A DNA stretch of 64,000 bases from Haloarcula sebkhae (GCF_014647415.1 NZ_BMPD01000009.1:83978-147977), one strand, 5' to 3'; counted from the first letter of the stretch, positions 35,484 to 45,704 are shown. Notes: a model not told the origin generated them from the sequence alone. Program-made: numbers and translations.

Positions 35484-36542
35484 ATGCGTGTCGCGGTCGT
35501 CGCCATGGAGACGAGTCAGTACCGGGACACAGTGGGCCGGACCCGGCTGGAGCGGGTGGCTACCGAACTCGCCGCTGCCGGCCACGACGTGACCGTGTTC
35601 TGCTCGCAGTGGTGGCCGGGGTTCGACAACCAGCGCGAGCGCGACGGCATCACGTACCGCGCCGTCACCGTCTCGCCGACCGTACCCTCGTTCTGTGTCC
35701 GCCTCCCGTTCATGTTGGCACGATTCCGACCGGATGTCGTCCACGTCCACCCGACGCCGGCGTCGGTCGCGCTCGCGGCCAAGGCCGGCGCAACACTTTC
35801 GCGAGCGCCGCTTCTCACGGAGTGGTACGGGGATGAGGACATACCCGAGAGTCGCCGCGCCGACCTCGCGCTCCGGGCCTCGGACTGCCTCATCACACCC
35901 TCTGAACTCGTCCGTACGCGGGTCCGCGAACGGGGAGCGACGGCGGACCAGACTGCGATACTCCCACAGAGCATCGACATGGGCCTCGTTAAACAGGCCG
36001 ACGTCGACGAAGAGATCGACGTGGTGTACGCCCACCGACTGGACGGCAGCGCGAACGTCGAGTCGCTACTGCTGGGTCTGGCAGAACTCAGACAGAAGGG
36101 CTGGTCGGCGACAATCATCGGTGACGGCCCGGAACGGGAGTACTACGAACAGGAGGCTGCCGACCTCCGAATCGACGACCGCGTGACCTTCGTCGGCGCG
36201 TGCGACATCGAAGAGCGCGTCTCGATTTACAAGGGTGCACACGTCTTCGTCCAGACAGCGTTCCGGGAGTGCTTCGCCACGGACCTCCTCTGGGCGATGG
36301 CCTGTGGCTGTATCGGCATCGTGGAGTACCAGGCCGAGTCGTCGGCCCACGAACTCATCGAACAGCGTGACCGCGCGTTCCGGGTGACGAACCCGCAGGA
36401 GATCGCCGACAAAATCACCGAATCGGCCGGTTTCGAGCGCCGGACCGTCGACGAGTCCTTCGCCGAGTTCGACCACGCGCAGGTCCGGGCGGAGTACGAG
36501 GACCTGTACGAGTCGCGTATCGAGAGTGTCGGTCTATTCTGA
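35484..36542 (+). CDS. Glycosyltransferase family 4
   Basis: GT-B fold retaining glycosyltransferase of 352 residues. The N-terminal domain starts MRVAVVAMETSQYRDTVGRT with HDVTVFCSQWWPG and RPDVVHVHPTPASVAL. The C-terminal domain has DVVYAHRLDGSANVESLLLG, WSATIIGDGPEREYYE, DRVTFVGAC and the EX7E-type region HVFVQTAFRECFATDLLWAM. Acceptor and donor are unknown. Single gene with a TATA-like T-run about 28 nt before the ATG. It lies between a membrane protein gene (divergent) and the convergent NhaC gene. Confidence 0.88.
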   Translation: MRVAVVAMETSQYRDTVGRTRLERVATELAAAGHDVTVFCSQWWPGFDNQRERDGITYRAVTVSPTVPSFCVRLPFMLARFRPDVVHVHPTPASVALAAKAGATLSRAPLLTEWYGDEDIPESRRADLALRASDCLITPSELVRTRVRERGATADQTAILPQSIDMGLVKQADVDEEIDVVYAHRLDGSANVESLLLGLAELRQKGWSATIIGDGPEREYYEQEAADLRIDDRVTFVGACDIEERVSIYKGAHVFVQTAFRECFATDLLWAMACGCIGIVEYQAESSAHELIEQRDRAFRVTNPQEIADKITESAGFERRTVDESFAEFDHAQVRAEYEDLYESRIESVGLF

Positions 36543-36589
36543 TCGAACGGCGTTCAGACGCGCTGACGACGCGGACAAATCGCCACCAG

Positions 36590-38329
36590 TCAGTACGGGA
36601 TGACGCGGAATCCTTCGGGAAGCACCAGTCCGAACACGAGGAACAGCGCGGCCGCGATACCCGCCGCCATGAGGGCATAGGGTGCCTGGCTCCTGACGTG
36701 GACCATGTGGTCGCTTCCGCTCGTTGAGGAGGCCAAGACGGTCGTATCGCTGATCGGCGAGGTGTGATCACCGAAGATACCGCCACTGAACACCGCGCCG
36801 AGGACGAGTGGGAGGTTCGCGCCCGTCGAGAACGCCAGCGGGATGGCGATGGGGAACATGATGCCGTAGGTCGACCACGATGACCCATCGGAGAAGCTGA
36901 CAAACGACGTCACAAGGAAGACGCCGACCGGAATGATGAACGCCGGCACGCCGCCGAAGACGTTCGTCACGAACGACGAGATACCCAGTATCGTCACCGC
37001 GTTCTGGATGGAACTGGCGAACATCAGGATGACAGCCGCGAGGAGGATGCCCTTGAAGCCGACCATCATCGCATCGGTCGCGTCGTCGTTGGACGGGATG
37101 TCGCCCTTCCAGCGATACAGCAGGAAGCCGACGATGAGTGCTGAGAACGAGGCGAGACCCAACTGGACGCCCCCGATGTTGAATGCCCACGGCCCGCTCG
37201 GCGGCGTGATTAGCTGCCAACTGCCGAGCTGGAGCAGCGTGGCCCCCATCCCTTCCTTCCCCTTGACGTAGATGACGGGGCTGGCCCGCCAGAACATCGC
37301 ACCGAGGCCGACGACGATCATGGTGACAATGGGCCAGGCGAAGTTCCGCCAGTCCGGCGTGGCGGTTTCGGACACCTCGTACTCGTCCATCTCCGCGGAA
37401 ATCATCGGGTCGGCATCGTCGCCGACGACCTTCCCCTCGTTTCTCGCTCGGGACTCCTCGGTTCCCATCCCGTAGATGTTTGGCACGACTTGCCACGCGA
37501 CGAGGCCAGCGAGGCCGAGCGCAATCCACGAATAGAAGCCGGTAAACAGCGTGTTGAAAAACAGCGGCCAGACGGCCCCGGTCGCCGCGGTGACCTGCTC
37601 GCCGCCGGTGTTCACGAAGTTGGTCATGCTGGCCGGGAGCGTTCCCTGCTGCTGTGCCTCGACGAGGCCGCCCCCGATGAAGCCGACCATTGCCGCGCCC
37701 CACGTTGAGTAGAACGCAAGCCGGGACGCTGGTGACCCCGCCGAGTCGACGTAGTAGGCCAGTTTGGCCCGTGACACGTCGAACTTGTCTGTCAGCGGGC
37801 GCATCATCGAGCCGACCACGAGGCAGTTGAAGTAGTCGTCGATGTGGATGGCGATACCGGCCAGAAATGCGGCTTTCTCGGCATCTGCGGCGGAATCGGC
37901 TCGCGCCACCAGCGCCTCCAGCACGCCCTGGATCGCCCCGGCTCGGATCATCAGTCCGATCAGCCCGCCGATTGCGAAGATGGCGAGCAGGACGTTCTTC
38001 ACGTACCACTCCCCGAACAGCGGGGCCGTGGCGATGATCTCCGGAACGAGCTTCAGCCCGAAGATACCTCCGAGTACGATGCCACCGACGCCGACTGTCC
38101 AGGGACTCCCGTCGTCGGCCTGTGGCTGGATAGTTGCCACTTCACCGCCAGCGGTGATCAGGTCCGACGGGACCCCAACAGCCTGAGGATGTAACGCGCC
38201 GACCAGCATGCCTGTGATGACGATGCCTACGAACAGCCCGATAAGCGCGTCCCGGGTGTACCAGGCGAGACCGATGGCGACGAGCGCGGGAACGATCGAC
38301 CACGGTCCAGCCGCGATTCCCTCAACCAT
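36590..38329 (-). CDS. NhaC-family Na+/H+ antiporter
   Basis: A 579-residue integral membrane protein with about 12 transmembrane helices and the NhaC pattern: WSIVPALVAIGLAWYTRDAL, FLAGIAIHIDDYFNCLVVGS with conserved Asp pair, FDVSRAKLAYYVDSAGSP, and near the end SFVSFSDGSSWSTYGIMFPI with FGDHTSPISDTTVLASS. It expels Na+ in exchange for protons, useful in a salt-loving cell. ATG 38329 is supported by TTAATATA about 25 nt upstream on the minus strand; a longer frame to 38425 crosses this promoter. It shares a 75-nt divergent promoter region with the helicase gene. Confidence 0.92.
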   Translation of the reverse strand: MVEGIAAGPWSIVPALVAIGLAWYTRDALIGLFVGIVITGMLVGALHPQAVGVPSDLITAGGEVATIQPQADDGSPWTVGVGGIVLGGIFGLKLVPEIIATAPLFGEWYVKNVLLAIFAIGGLIGLMIRAGAIQGVLEALVARADSAADAEKAAFLAGIAIHIDDYFNCLVVGSMMRPLTDKFDVSRAKLAYYVDSAGSPASRLAFYSTWGAAMVGFIGGGLVEAQQQGTLPASMTNFVNTGGEQVTAATGAVWPLFFNTLFTGFYSWIALGLAGLVAWQVVPNIYGMGTEESRARNEGKVVGDDADPMISAEMDEYEVSETATPDWRNFAWPIVTMIVVGLGAMFWRASPVIYVKGKEGMGATLLQLGSWQLITPPSGPWAFNIGGVQLGLASFSALIVGFLLYRWKGDIPSNDDATDAMMVGFKGILLAAVILMFASSIQNAVTILGISSFVTNVFGGVPAFIIPVGVFLVTSFVSFSDGSSWSTYGIMFPIAIPLAFSTGANLPLVLGAVFSGGIFGDHTSPISDTTVLASSTSGSDHMVHVRSQAPYALMAAGIAAALFLVFGLVLPEGFRVIPY

Positions 38330-38404
38330 GCCGGCAGGTCTAGGTGGCGCTATATTAAGGTATGTATTCGCAACCGCCTCAGTGAGTGTCCAGACGAAAC
38401 CCGT

Positions 38405-40297
38405 TTGAGCGTCGACACCCTCCAATCAGTAGTGACAGCTGAGGAGCCAGCCGACCGAGACGACGACTCGGACCCCGCCACGGAACTCGAACTCGACGCC
38501 GTCTACGACGCTATCGACGCCGTCGGTCGTCCGCACCTGACGGCGACGGAGTTCTCCCGAAAGACGGACCTGACACCCGACGAGGCGCGGGCAGAACTGG
38601 AGCGTCTCGCCGACGACGGCGACATCGAGCGCCAGAACGTGTCCGAGGTCGAGTCTGTATGGTATCCGACAGACATCGCCGAGGTAACTGACCGAGAGCG
38701 TGTGGTCCTGTTTCCCGACCGCAGGGAGGTCGTCGTCGAACACCCCGACCAGTTCACGCGGGCACAGCTCTCGCAGTTCGCCCGCCTGCAGGACACCAAC
38801 CGCTCGGGCGGCTACGTGTACGAACTCCGCGAGGAGGACATCTGGGCCGCACCGCACGAATCCCTGGAGGACCTGCTAGCGACGATGCGGGACGTGCTGG
38901 GCGAGCGCTCGCCCCACCTCGAAGAGTGGGTGACGAGCCAGTGGGAACGCGCCCGGAAGTTCCGCCTGAAGACCCACGAGGACGGGTACGTCGTGCTCGA
39001 AGCCGACAGCGACGACCTGATGGGGAACGTCGCCCGGCCGAAACTCGACGACGACCACCTCCGAGCCCCGATTTCTGACTCCGAGTCGTGGGTCAACGAG
39101 GACGCGACCGCCGAAATCAAGCGCACGCTGTACGAGGCGGGGTATCCGGTCCGGGACGACCGTGACCTCGAAACGGGCGACGCCATCGAGATGGACCTCC
39201 GTCTACGCCTGCGAGACTACCAGCAGGACTGGGTGGAGCGGTTCACCGAACAGGGCTCGGGCGTGTTCGTCGGCCCGCCCGGGTCTGGCAAGACCGTCGC
39301 CGCGATGGGTGCGATGGCCGCTATCAGCGGCGAAACGCTGATTCTCGTCCCCTCCCGTGAGCTCGCGACCCAGTGGCACGACGAACTGGTCCGGCACACT
39401 TCGTTGACCGACGACGACATCGGCGAGTACCACGGCGGCGAGAAGTCTATCCGCCCCGTTACCATCGCCACTTACCGGACCGCGGGGATGGACCGGCACC
39501 GGAAGCTGTTCGACCAGCGCAAGTGGGGCCTCATCGTCTTCGACGAGGTCCACCACGTCCCGTCGCCGATTCACCGCCGAAGCGCCGATCTCCAGACCAA
39601 ACACCGCCTGGGGCTGACCGCCACGCCGACCAGAGAGAGCGACGACGAGGAGGAGATATTCACGCTCATCGGCCCGCCCATCGGCACGGACTGGGGCAAA
39701 CTGTTCGACGAGGGCTACGTCGCCGAGCCTGAGGTCGAAATCCGCCTTGTGCCGTGGGGGAACGAGACCGAACAGTCCGAGTATAGCTCTACCTCGGGCC
39801 ACGACCGCCGGCAGGCCGCTGCCAGCAACACCGGGAAAATCGACGAGATCCGCTACGCGCTGGCCGAGAACCCGGCCGCAAAGGCGCTGGTGTTCATCGA
39901 GTATCTCGACCAGGGCGAGGCCATCAGCGAGGCCATCGATGCGCCGTTTATCAGCGGCGAGACGCCACACGCCCGCCGGGAGAAGCTGTTTGACGAATTC
40001 CGCCGTGGCGAACTGAACACGCTGGTCGTCTCCCGCGTCGGCGACGAGGGGATCGACCTGCCGGACGCCGAACTCGCGCTCGTCGCTTCTGGTCTGGGTG
40101 GGTCCCGTCGGCAGGGCGCACAGCGGGCCGGGCGGACGATGCGCCCCGCCGGTGACGCCCGGATGGTCATTCTTGCGACGCGAGGGACGACGGAGGAGGA
40201 CTTCGTCCGCCGGCAGATGCGCCACCTCGCCTCGAAGGGCATCCGCGTGACAGAGACAGAGGCCGAGGCCGTCGAGCCGCCGGTGAAGACGGAGTGA
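38405..40297 (+). CDS. XPB/Rad25-like DNA helicase
   Basis: SF2 ATP-dependent helicase of 630 residues. The N-terminus has a winged-helix-like segment (HLTATEFSRKTDLTPDEARA) and a domain resembling the XPB damage-recognition region. The motor contains Walker A VGPPGSGKTVAAMGAM, LILVPSRELATQWH, the DEVHH box, LGLTATPTRE, and motif VI in RRQGAQRAGRTMRPAG. XPB homologues open DNA in repair. The start is TTG at 38405; no nearby ATG fits, and the true start could be slightly further downstream. Confidence 0.9.
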   Translation: MSVDTLQSVVTAEEPADRDDDSDPATELELDAVYDAIDAVGRPHLTATEFSRKTDLTPDEARAELERLADDGDIERQNVSEVESVWYPTDIAEVTDRERVVLFPDRREVVVEHPDQFTRAQLSQFARLQDTNRSGGYVYELREEDIWAAPHESLEDLLATMRDVLGERSPHLEEWVTSQWERARKFRLKTHEDGYVVLEADSDDLMGNVARPKLDDDHLRAPISDSESWVNEDATAEIKRTLYEAGYPVRDDRDLETGDAIEMDLRLRLRDYQQDWVERFTEQGSGVFVGPPGSGKTVAAMGAMAAISGETLILVPSRELATQWHDELVRHTSLTDDDIGEYHGGEKSIRPVTIATYRTAGMDRHRKLFDQRKWGLIVFDEVHHVPSPIHRRSADLQTKHRLGLTATPTRESDDEEEIFTLIGPPIGTDWGKLFDEGYVAEPEVEIRLVPWGNETEQSEYSSTSGHDRRQAAASNTGKIDEIRYALAENPAAKALVFIEYLDQGEAISEAIDAPFISGETPHARREKLFDEFRRGELNTLVVSRVGDEGIDLPDAELALVASGLGGSRRQGAQRAGRTMRPAGDARMVILATRGTTEEDFVRRQMRHLASKGIRVTETEAEAVEPPVKTE

Positions 40298-40309
40298 GCA
40301 GGCGAGGAG

Positions 40310-40918
40310 CTACGCTCGCGCCCGGAAAAACGCGAACACCCCACCGAGTTCGTCGTCGACGGTCTCGACATCGGTGACGGAAAAGCCGGCCTCGGTCAGT
40401 AGCTCACGATTGCGCTCGCGGCCGTGGAAGCTCCAAGCCATCTCAGTATCGGTCCCTAACCAGTCCTCGTTGGTGCCTTCCCACTGTTCGTCGCCCAGCG
40501 CGGCCAGTAGCCGACCGCCCGGTTCGAGCACGCGCTCGAACTCGCCGAAGACAGCGGCGTGTTCCGCTCGCGGGACGTGGATGACCGCGTGCAGTGAGAC
40601 GACCGCATCGAACGTATCTGCCGGGAACGGCAGCGCCGCCAGCTCTCCCTGACAGAGCCGCGATCCGGGGAGCCGCTCGCCTGCCATCTGTAGCTGCTCA
40701 CGAGAGATATCCAGCCCCGTGACGGTGTGATCGGCTGCGAGAACGTCCATCGCGGGCGTCCCAGCGCCACAGCCGGCATCGAGAATCCGGCTCTCGGCGG
40801 GCAGCCGATCCGCAAGGTCCGCGACCAGATCGCGCTCGCGACCCTCGCCGTCACGCTGGGCTGCGTATGCCGCGGCGATATCGTCGTAGCCCTCGCGGAC
40901 GATGTCGCGTCGGTTCAT
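40310..40918 (-). CDS. Class I SAM-dependent methyltransferase
   Basis: A 202-residue methyltransferase. The SAM-binding strand and loop are RILDAGCGAGTPAMDVL, the acidic end of beta-2 is VTGLDISREQLQMA, and motif IV is DAVVSLHAVIHVPRAEH. The C-terminus ends with beta strands (GGVFAFFRARA). The substrate is unknown; length and motifs resemble UbiE/small-molecule types. ATG 40918 is used. The gene ends 12 nt from the stop of the helicase, in convergent orientation. Confidence 0.85.
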   Translation of the reverse strand: MNRRDIVREGYDDIAAAYAAQRDGEGRERDLVADLADRLPAESRILDAGCGAGTPAMDVLAADHTVTGLDISREQLQMAGERLPGSRLCQGELAALPFPADTFDAVVSLHAVIHVPRAEHAAVFGEFERVLEPGGRLLAALGDEQWEGTNEDWLGTDTEMAWSFHGRERNRELLTEAGFSVTDVETVDDELGGVFAFFRARA

Positions 40919-41034
40919 ACGCGGTGCTCTCGACTGTCCGGAATAGCTCTTTGGGTGGTGTGTGAGCGGGGACACTCCGGGCACCCTCGCATACACGGCT
41001 GGCCGGCGATTGAACTTCCGGCGTATAATCGAAG

Positions 41035-42528
41035 TTACGCCGTATCTGTGTCGAGTCGCCGCGCGGTCTCTGCCACGTCCTGAATCTTCTCCGTCTGCTT
41101 CTCATTCGTCGCCGCGAGGTCGTCGAGCTGTGCCGACATCTCGTCGATGCCGTTCGACAGTTCGTCGACCATGCTGGCGACTTCTTCTGTCGACGCCGCC
41201 TGGTCGTCGGTCGCTGCGGACACCTCCTGAATGCCCTGTGATGCCTCGTTGACCGCCGAGACGATCTCTTCGAGTCGTTCGGCTGCCGTCTCGACCTGGT
41301 CGATACCCTCCGTTACCTGCTCGGTCACAGTTTCGAGGCTCTCGACGGCGTCGACGGTCTCGTCCTGAATCTCCGTGACGGTGTCCTCGATCTGGTTCGC
41401 GTGTTCCTGTGAGTCCCCGGCGAGCGTTTTGATTTCGTCGGCGACGACGGCGAACCCGTCGCCCGCTTCCCCGGCGCGGGCAGCCTCGATGGAGGCGTTC
41501 AGCGCGAGCATGTTGGTCTGGTCCGCGATGTCGTTTATCACTTCGACGATGTCGTCGATCTCGTCGGCCTGCTCCTGTAAGCCCGCGATGTCAGCCGACA
41601 CCGTATCGACGGCGTCGTCGACATCGTTCATCATGGCCGCGGCCTGCTGTGCGGCTTCGTTCCCGCGCTCAGCTTTCTGCTCGGCCGATGTGCTGGTACT
41701 TGCGACCTCCTCGGCGGTCGAGGCGATCTCTTCGATTGTCGCGCTCATATCCGCGACCTCGCCCGCCACTTCGTCCATCGACTCGGACTGACTCTCGGCG
41801 GCGGCGTTAATCTGCTTGTTCGTCTGGGCGACCTCCTCGGCGGAGGTGCTCAGTTCGTCGATAGGCTCCTGCAGTCCGCTTTCGACTTCCTGCATCAGCG
41901 TCTGCTGGTCATCGATTGCCGATTCCAGACGCTGGCTGTACGAGTCGATGTAGGTGTCCATCGCGACCTGCTGGTCGAGGTTGAGCAGTTTGAACACTGA
42001 CAGCGCCCGCGACTGCATTTCTTCGAGGGCCTCGTCCCGGGCAGCGTCGCCCGATTGCAGGTCTTCGACGATTGTCCGCAGGAAGTGTTCGAAATAGATG
42101 GTGTAGGCCCCAAGATAGATCTTCGGGCCGAGGTCGAGCATATCGTGAATCTTCCCGATACGGGCCCGGTTCTCGAAGTACTGTTTGTCGTAGGTCCCGG
42201 CGACGAGGTCCCGGAGGTACTGCGACTGTGTGTTTTTGAGCTGGTCGACTGACTTGGTGGACCGTCCAAAAATCTCGACAGTCTCGTCGAACGACTGGAG
42301 GTGATCGTAGAAGTCGTCGACGACAGATTCCGCCCGGGCGTTCGTCTCATCTGCCATCGCGGTGAGATTGTCGGCGTCAGACTCGTCAAATCCAGTAAAA
42401 TCCTTCCGCCAGCGTATCTCCCCAGCGTCCAGTCCGATACGATCGGTCAGTGTCCCGCCGTCGACGCCAGACCTGTCAGATTCAGTGATACGTTTCCGAG
42501 AGCCCGTACTCTCGCTCTGGAATGCCAT
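41035..42528 (-). CDS. HemAT-like haem-based aerotaxis transducer
   Basis: Soluble oxygen-sensing chemotaxis transducer of 497 residues. Residues roughly 35-200 are a globin-coupled sensor domain with the proximal His128 in [18 protein letters not shown] long helical signalling domain follows without membrane segments or HAMP; its tip [18 protein letters not shown] is the conserved contact for CheA and CheW. Flanking Glu/Gln-rich heptads ([28 protein letters not shown]) are candidate methylation sites. A TATA-like ATATAAC about 27 nt before the ATG is flanked by a palindrome (42572-42587). No che genes are adjacent. Confidence 0.93.
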   Translation of the reverse strand: MAFQSESTGSRKRITESDRSGVDGGTLTDRIGLDAGEIRWRKDFTGFDESDADNLTAMADETNARAESVVDDFYDHLQSFDETVEIFGRSTKSVDQLKNTQSQYLRDLVAGTYDKQYFENRARIGKIHDMLDLGPKIYLGAYTIYFEHFLRTIVEDLQSGDAARDEALEEMQSRALSVFKLLNLDQQVAMDTYIDSYSQRLESAIDDQQTLMQEVESGLQEPIDELSTSAEEVAQTNKQINAAAESQSESMDEVAGEVADMSATIEEIASTAEEVASTSTSAEQKAERGNEAAQQAAAMMNDVDDAVDTVSADIAGLQEQADEIDDIVEVINDIADQTNMLALNASIEAARAGEAGDGFAVVADEIKTLAGDSQEHANQIEDTVTEIQDETVDAVESLETVTEQVTEGIDQVETAAERLEEIVSAVNEASQGIQEVSAATDDQAASTEEVASMVDELSNGIDEMSAQLDDLAATNEKQTEKIQDVAETARRLDTDTA

Positions 42529-42571
42529 GGAGAAGAGTCAACCGACATAGGGGTTATATGTTCGCCCCTGA

Positions 42572-42587
42572 TTCTCACCATTGAGAA
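42572..42587. promoter_or_regulatory. Palindrome upstream of the HemAT promoter
   Basis: TTCTCA-CCAT-TGAGAA is a perfect 6-bp inverted repeat about 44-59 nt before the HemAT ATG, just upstream of its TATA-like element. Position suits an operator or activator site; the binding protein is unknown. Confidence 0.4.
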
Positions 42588-42664
42588 ATATAAAAATGGT
42601 GGCCAAATATTTGGGTTGTCGGTCACGTCTGGCGATTATCCGGCCGCCTGTTTAGCAGTCAGAA

Positions 42665-45109
42665 TCAGTCCTCGAACTTCTGTGGATCGCGGGCTGCCTC
42701 GGCGACGCGAACGGCGGCAACGTTCTCTGGGACGTCGTGGACACGAACGATGTCAGCCCCCCGCTCGGCCGCTAGCGTCGTTCCGGCGATGGTCGCCTCC
42801 AGACAGTCGCCCGCCTCCTGTCCGACAAGCCCGAACAGCGACTTGTGGGAGTGGCCCACCAGAATCGGGCAGCCGAGTGCCTCGAACTCCGGCAGTCGGT
42901 CGAGTAGTTCGAAATCTTCTGTGGGCGATTTCCCGAAGCCGATGCCTGGATCGACGATAATCTGGTCGCGGTCGAGCCCGGCCTTCTCCGCGAGCAGAAC
43001 GCGCTCGGTCAACTGGTCGATGCAGTCCTCGACCACGTCGTCGTAGTGGATATCGCTGTCCGGGTCGACTGGCGTCTCGATGGAGTGCATCACGACCACC
43101 GGCACGTCGTACTCAGCGGCGACGAGGCGCATCTCCGGGTCTTCGAGCCCGGACACGTCGTTCAGGATGTCTGCACCGGCATCGAGCGCTGCTCGCGCGA
43201 CAGGAGCTTTCCGCGTATCGACGGAGATGGCGACGTCCAGCTCCGAGAGCGCCTCGATAACCGGCACCACGCGGTCGATCTCCTCCTCGACCGGAACCGG
43301 CTCGGCACCGGGACGGGTCGACTCCCCGCCGATGTCGAGGATGTCCGCACCGGCCTCAACCATCCGCTCGGCGCGGGCGACGGCGTCGTCAGTGGCGTTG
43401 TACTCGCCGCCGTCGTGGAAGGAGTCCGGGGTGATGTTACAGATGCCCATCACGGCCGTCCCGTCGTCCCAGGGATACGCTGCCGTCGTATCGGGCGCTG
43501 GCTGCTGGATAGACAGCGCCGCCCGTAGTTCGTCGGCGAACGACGCGAGCCCGTAGGACTGGCCGTCGAGTTTCCCGGCAAGCCGCCTGTACTGGGCCAT
43601 CGTCGCCATCGTGACCACATCGATTGACTCCTCGTCCTGACTGCTCAAGCCGGAAATCGCACATTCGCCGCCCAGCGACAGCAGTTCCTCCTTGAGGTAC
43701 TGGGCCTGTCGTGGCTGGACGCGAGTGTGCAGGACGCGGTGGACGCCCTTCCCCCGCATCCGCTGGGTCCCGGCTGCGGTGACGTGAGCGCTCTCGATGG
43801 CCTCGCGGGCCTCGGCCAGCGAGTCGACCTGTTTAGGGACCAGCGAGCGTGACCAGTTGGTCCGGGCCTCCCGCACAGCGTACAGCGATCCCACCACGAG
43901 GACCGCATCACCGGACTCCGCGGCGTCGAGTGCGATATCGAGCGCCCCTGTAACGTCACTACGCGTCTCAACTGTGGCGTCGGTCGCGTTCTCCACCGCG
44001 GTCGCGACGACGTGGTGGGACTCCGCCCGGTCGACGTTCGGCCGGCAAGCGACGACGTGGTCCGGGTCCGGCAGCGCCGCGGCGATGTGTTCGTGGTCCT
44101 TGTCCACCATCGCGCCGATGACGACGTGGAGGTCGTCGTAGTCGAACGAGGACAGCGTTTCGGCGGTGCGCTCGATGCTTCCGGGGTTGTGCGCACCGTC
44201 AAGGACGACTAGCGGCGACTCGTTCACCACTTCGAACCGACCGGGCCAGTGGGCGTTTCGCAGACCGCGTTCGAGGTCCGTTTGTGAGACATCCGCGACC
44301 TGCCGACACAGCGTGGCCGCGATGCCGGCGTTCTGTGCCTGGTGTGCGCCAAGCAGCGGGAGGTGTGTATCGACGCTCCAGTCTGGACCGTCGACCGAGA
44401 TTGCCCCTTCCAGCCCCTCGCGACCGCCGTACGTGGCCGTCACGTCGTCGTCGTCGTCTTCGCCGACAGTCACAACGCTGTCGGCGACCTCACGGACGGT
44501 GGCCAGCGCGTCGCCAGTCGTCCCGGTCACCAGCGGCGCGTCCTCGGGGGCGACGTGGGCCTTATCGTGGGCAATTTCCTCGACAGTATCGCCGAGAATG
44601 TGAGTGTGTTCGAGCGTCACGGATGTGACAGCGCTGGCGACCGGGTCGACCACGCTCGTGGCGTCGTATCGGCCGCCGATACCGACCTCCAGAACCGCGA
44701 CATCGACGTCCTGACGGTCGAACTCCCACAGCGCCATCGCGGTCATCGTCTCGAAAAACGTGGGCGAGTCGTTGGCTGCGCCCTGTTCGGTCACGTACGT
44801 CCGGACCGATTCGACGAACTCGACGAGGGCGGCCTCGGAGAGCTTCCGCCCGTTGATACGGATCCGCTCACGCACGTCGTCGAGATGCGGCGAGGTGTAC
44901 AGCCCGACATCGAGGCCGGCTTCCCGCAGCGTTCGTTCGACCATCCGCGCGGTGGACCCTTTTCCGTTGGACCCCGCAATCTGGACGCAGCGAAGGCCCT
45001 CATGTGGGTCACCGAGCGACGATAGCAGGTCCTGCGTGGCATCAGTGCCGGGTCGCGGGGCGAACCGGCGCAACTCGAAGAGGAAGTTCGCGGCCTCGTG
45101 GAACTCCAT
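42665..45109 (-). CDS. folCP: Bifunctional dihydrofolate/folylpolyglutamate synthase - dihydropteroate synthase fusion
   Basis: An 814-residue fusion for folate synthesis. The N-terminal FolC part (about 1-430) has the P-loop GSNGKGST at 46-53, LYTSPHLDDVRERIRINGR, LEVGIGGRYDAT and VVLDGAHNPGS. A spacer domain (about 440-540) contains GKGVHRVLHTRVQPRQAQYL. The C-terminal FolP part starts near residue 554 with MGICNITPDSFHDGG, then DIGGESTRPGAEPV, DILNDVSGLED and IIVDPGIGFGKSP. It joins p-aminobenzoate to the pterin and adds glutamate. This fusion is known in haloarchaea. Cytosolic, monocistronic in appearance. Confidence 0.95.
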   Translation of the reverse strand: MEFHEAANFLFELRRFAPRPGTDATQDLLSSLGDPHEGLRCVQIAGSNGKGSTARMVERTLREAGLDVGLYTSPHLDDVRERIRINGRKLSEAALVEFVESVRTYVTEQGAANDSPTFFETMTAMALWEFDRQDVDVAVLEVGIGGRYDATSVVDPVASAVTSVTLEHTHILGDTVEEIAHDKAHVAPEDAPLVTGTTGDALATVREVADSVVTVGEDDDDDVTATYGGREGLEGAISVDGPDWSVDTHLPLLGAHQAQNAGIAATLCRQVADVSQTDLERGLRNAHWPGRFEVVNESPLVVLDGAHNPGSIERTAETLSSFDYDDLHVVIGAMVDKDHEHIAAALPDPDHVVACRPNVDRAESHHVVATAVENATDATVETRSDVTGALDIALDAAESGDAVLVVGSLYAVREARTNWSRSLVPKQVDSLAEAREAIESAHVTAAGTQRMRGKGVHRVLHTRVQPRQAQYLKEELLSLGGECAISGLSSQDEESIDVVTMATMAQYRRLAGKLDGQSYGLASFADELRAALSIQQPAPDTTAAYPWDDGTAVMGICNITPDSFHDGGEYNATDDAVARAERMVEAGADILDIGGESTRPGAEPVPVEEEIDRVVPVIEALSELDVAISVDTRKAPVARAALDAGADILNDVSGLEDPEMRLVAAEYDVPVVVMHSIETPVDPDSDIHYDDVVEDCIDQLTERVLLAEKAGLDRDQIIVDPGIGFGKSPTEDFELLDRLPEFEALGCPILVGHSHKSLFGLVGQEAGDCLEATIAGTTLAAERGADIVRVHDVPENVAAVRVAEAARDPQKFED

Positions 45110-45299
45110 GGTCGGGCTATCGGAGCCGTTCGCTTTAGCCTGTCGGACTGTTGCGTGTTTCGGGCCAGAACGCCCGCTTCCTTACCAGTAGTTGGTAACC
45201 GGGTTTCTGTATTCAGCTAACCCTCTGAAACTGAAACGGCCGTATCGGTCAGTGCAGGAAAGAAGACAGCAGTGCGATGAAGATACAAACGACACTACG

Positions 45300-45704
45300 C
45301 TACGGTAGTTCTTTGACAGTTTCAACGGCAATCGGGATGGCTTCAACGCCATATTCGATTCGCTCGGATGCCTCCGTCGAACTCATCCCTGGTCCGATTA
45401 TCCCGAATGCCACGGGGGTATCACGCTGGAGGCTCACGTCACTCAGTTTTCGAGCTGCGGTATGTGCGACAACCTGATCGTGGTCTGTATCACCGGATAT
45501 TACAGCCCCTAACACGGCAACCGCATCAATCTCGTTCCGGCGTGCAAGGCGGTCAGCGGCCAGTGGGCTGTCATAGACCCCTCGAACAGACACCGTCCGA
45601 GCGATCTTGGCATCCAGTCGTGAAGCCTTATTGAGCGCCTGTTCTTCCATTGACTCCGCAATATCCTCGTAGAATTGAGCAATGACAAGGCCAAGTGATA
45701 CCAT
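45300..45704 (-). CDS. ribH: 6,7-dimethyl-8-ribityllumazine synthase homologue
   Basis: A 134-residue protein with the lumazine synthase fold: N-terminal LGLVIAQFYEDIAESMEEQA, the substrate loop VRGVYDSPLAADRLARR, AVAVLGAVISGDTDHDQVVA with the catalytic His of the HDQV motif, and VSLQRDTPVAFGIIGPGM. It forms the riboflavin precursor lumazine, normally as a pentamer or 60-mer. Wobble bases look more A/T-rich than in neighbouring genes, and it adjoins the repeat-bounded segment, so it may be an extra, acquired copy. No other riboflavin gene is near. Confidence 0.85.
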   Translation of the reverse strand: MVSLGLVIAQFYEDIAESMEEQALNKASRLDAKIARTVSVRGVYDSPLAADRLARRNEIDAVAVLGAVISGDTDHDQVVAHTAARKLSDVSLQRDTPVAFGIIGPGMSSTEASERIEYGVEAIPIAVETVKELP

